Part shown: piece after piece, positions 62,311 through 64,000 of the stretch
How the letters are laid out: the number at the start of each line of letters is the position of its first letter
Numbering within the stretch: the stretch's first letter is position 1
DNA from: G963675935 sp963823895
Lineage (GTDB): Bacteria > Planctomycetota > Planctomycetia > Pirellulales > Thermoguttaceae
Direction: 5' to 3'
Assembly (NCBI GenBank): GCA_963823895.1
Contig: CAWGNG010000012.1
Span: 124,001 to 188,000 of the forward strand
Length of the DNA: 64,000 bases
Program-made: the position numbers and the translations under genes
The notes under the pieces: model-generated
The model's database searches: none
What the model was told of the DNA's origin: nothing
The model's input: the letters and a program-made list of their open reading frames with translations, nothing else

Positions 62311-62662
62311 CCAGCCACCCCAGCAACGGCCGCGCTAACCAGGCCGGCGCCCACTGCCACACCCGGCAGCATGGACGCGGGATTCGGCCCGACGAGCTAC
62401 TGCCCTTAAGGGCATCCATGAACGATTAGGCTGGGGTGCCAAAACCCTGGAGCTTGCCAGACGGAAGGGTTTGCGAGTTCTGGCGTTCTCCAAATATCGC
62501 TACGTTTTGGGGGCAGACCTAATTCGATTTATCGAAGAGCAACCGCCTGCGGCACCGTACAAGCCGCTCACAGCAGATCAGATTGCCCAGCGACATGAAC
62601 GAAGAACGAAAAAGCCCGGCAAGGACAGCACCCTGGCCGGGCAGAAAGGAACATCGCAATGA
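62307..62662 (+). pseudogene. HTH DNA-binding protein, frameshifted
   Basis: ATG 62307 overlaps the preceding stop and encodes MTSHPSNGRANQAGAHCHTR, ending RPDELLPL in this frame. Near 62405 sense shifts to another frame with KGIHERLGWGAKTLELARRK, then GLRVLAFSKYRYVLGADLIR and FIEEQ, an excisionase-like HTH with a wing. One inserted or deleted base separates the two. The full protein would be about 118 residues. The stop overlaps the next ATG. Confidence 0.65.
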
Positions 62663-64000
62663 GTATTGTAGTCGATTCTCCGGCTAAGCGCAAGAGCCAG
62701 CGATCATCTATCCCACCCAGGCCGAAGGCCCTTCCTGTTAACGCCGATGGCATCCCCCAGAAATTGAGAGCACGACAGCAATGGGTCGTGTGGCGGTATA
62801 CGTGGAAGCGACAAGAGCGGAAGTGGGATAAACCGCCTTGGCAAGTGAACGGCCAGCCGGCGAAGGCCAACGATCCCACGACGTGGACGGACTTTGACAC
62901 TGCCTACCGGGCCTATCGTCGCGGCGGGTTCGACGGCATCGGATTCGTGCCCACCGCCGACGATCCGTTCGTGTTTCTTGACCTCGACCACGTTATGGGG
63001 CCAAACGGGTTGGGAGAATGGAGTCCCGAGTTGCAGGCCATGTTCGTCAGCGACGTGCCATCCCCGAGCACCGTAGTGGCACAGCTCGACACCTACGTCG
63101 AAACCTCTCCGTCGGGCACCGGGGTGCGCATCGTGTGCGGGGGAAAACTCCCTGAAGGTCGTCGCAAAATCGGCGGCAAGGGCAACGGCTGTCCTGACGG
63201 CGTTGAACTGTACTCTCAGGCGCACTACCTCACGTTGACCGGCCAGAAGTTGCCGGGGGTGCCCTCGGCGATCAACGAGCGGACAGTCGCGCTCGCAACG
63301 TTGCACGCCGCTGTGTTTGGGTCGCCGACGCCTAAGCCGGCATCCGTGGCATCGGACCACGCCCATGCCGTTGCCACTGAGCTTGGCGATGTGGAACTGG
63401 TCGAGAAGGCGAGTCAATCCAAGGGCGGGGCGAGGTTTCACCAACTATGGACCGGCGACGCCAGCGCGTACCCCAGTCGATCGGAAGCCGACTTTGCCTT
63501 GGCGTCGAGGCTCGCCTTCTGGTGCGGGCCTGACGCCGGCCGTATCGAACGGCTGATGCTGCAATCCGGCTTGGCACGGCCGAAATGGGATCGACACGGT
63601 GGCTATCTCGCCCTGACCATCGCCAACGCGCTGAAGGATCGCACGGAGTTCTACTCTCCGGACAGAAAGGGGATACCTTGCGGATACCTTGCGGATTGTT
63701 GCTCTTGTCCCGATTCATGCGTACAGTGTGAAAGGGTAGTACGCACAAATAGGGACAAAGCAACCATTCCGCAATACATCCGCAAGCAATCCGCAAGGTA
63801 TTCGACAAACCCGTGGGATTGTCCCGGTGCCTTCGGTGTGGCCGGCCAGATCCGCCACTCCCCCGCTCTGATTCCTGCTGTGTGCCGAAAGCGGGACTGC
63901 CCCGTATGCGGTCCCCGCTGGAGTCAAGTGACCTTTGAGCGGTTTGGCTACCACATCGACCAGCATGCCGGCCCTCTATTCACGGACTGCATCCCTGATG
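62659..64000 (+). CDS. NrS-1-type primase-polymerase with Cys-rich C-terminal region, truncated by window end
   Basis: Open from ATG 62659 to the end of the window (447 codons). Residues about 30-215 match the mobile-element PrimPol fold: RQQWVVWRYTWKRQERKWDK, FDGIGFVPTADDPFVFLDLD (catalytic DLD), VETSPSGTGVRIVCGGKLPE and VELYSQAHYLTLTGQKLPG. Residues about 265-330 match the NrS-1 helix-bundle domain (SRSEADFALASRLAFWCGPD, then IERLMLQSGLARPKWDRHGG). After that come Cys clusters (CGYLADCCSCPDSCVQCERV and VCRKRDCPVCGPR), the latter like the zinc-binding start of Rep-type proteins. A helicase part or Rep part may follow outside the window. It is a likely replication protein of the element. Confidence 0.82.
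   Translation, partial: MSIVVDSPAKRKSQRSSIPPRPKALPVNADGIPQKLRARQQWVVWRYTWKRQERKWDKPPWQVNGQPAKANDPTTWTDFDTAYRAYRRGGFDGIGFVPTADDPFVFLDLDHVMGPNGLGEWSPELQAMFVSDVPSPSTVVAQLDTYVETSPSGTGVRIVCGGKLPEGRRKIGGKGNGCPDGVELYSQAHYLTLTGQKLPGVPSAINERTVALATLHAAVFGSPTPKPASVASDHAHAVATELGDVELVEKASQSKGGARFHQLWTGDASAYPSRSEADFALASRLAFWCGPDAGRIERLMLQSGLARPKWDRHGGYLALTIANALKDRTEFYSPDRKGIPCGYLADCCSCPDSCVQCERVVRTNRDKATIPQYIRKQSARYSTNPWDCPGAFGVAGQIRHSPALIPAVCRKRDCPVCGPRWSQVTFERFGYHIDQHAGPLFTDCIPD
63684..63801. repeat. 15-base inverted repeat inside the primase gene
   Basis: ATACCTTGCGGATTG at 63684-63698 is exactly reverse-complemented at 63787-63801, 88 bases apart. A second partial copy (GGATACCTTGCGG) lies directly before the first, and CCGCAATACATCCGCAAGC precedes the second. 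The repeat lies within coding sequence for the Cys-rich linker. It could fold or be a replication or regulatory site. Confidence 0.5.

Overview
The window looks like chromosomal DNA of a planctomycete or a close relative, probably from a draft or environmental assembly. The reasons are the planctomycete-style tyrosine recombinases, two PEP-CTERM surface proteins (one with GloVer repeats), abundant IS66 elements, and GC-rich genes with many decayed neighbours. The window is a mosaic of mobile-element modules and eroded metabolic genes. Single-base frameshifts are very common, even inside recently mobile DNA, so either long-read indel error or widespread decay must be kept in mind for every broken gene.

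Layout. 1-7.5 kb: remnant of an integrated plasmid-like element. It has an HTH gene split by an intact IS66 copy, a second HTH gene, a ParB-N/Spo11-TopoVI-A-like Toprim fusion, a frameshifted Rep-like gene followed by six iterons, and small accessory genes. It ends at the 5' half of a tRNA-Met and a decayed integrase. 8.5-19.1 kb: a DUF4105 membrane protein, a cNMP-binding patatin, a BASS transporter, a membrane coiled-coil protein, fragments of phosphoketolase and of a LOG-family protein, an IS1182-type element, and glgX with a late in-frame stop. 19.1-26.4 kb: a second IS66 copy inside a TolC-like gene, a degenerate third IS66 with a probable passenger gene, and an IS4 fragment. 26.6-41.3 kb: pyruvate kinase, a chimeric SnoaL-like gene, a FabH-like ketoacyl synthase, a GH127 fragment, a SYLF protein, a serine hydrolase, an NPCBM-GH27 alpha-galactosidase and a large repeat-rich PEP-CTERM protein.

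43.9-51.2 kb holds the most interesting system: a type I-E CRISPR-Cas locus (cas8e, cse2, cas7, cas5, cas6e, cas1, cas2, 13 repeats) with no cas3. An HNH nuclease domain is encoded as a C-terminal extension of cas5, one frame away. HNH-bearing Cascades of this Cas5-HNH type have been reported from large-scale mining as Cas3-independent DNA cutters, and this locus is a natural candidate member. In the sequence as given, cas7 has two compensating frameshifts and the cas5/HNH junction has one.

51.4-54.0 kb: a serine recombinase with an unusual C-terminus and a GloVer PEP-CTERM protein. 54.1-64.0 kb: a second, better preserved integrative element. A minus-strand set (clamp-loader-like AAA ATPase and small proteins) is divergent from an integrase, which is followed by a plus-strand set: unknown protein, DUF3102 protein, two small HTH proteins, a TopoVI-B-like GHKL ATPase overlapping a TopoVI-A-like Toprim protein, a frameshifted HTH protein, and an NrS-1-type primase-polymerase that runs off the window. 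The order HTH-HTH-TopoVI-like also occurs at the left end, so the two elements are related.
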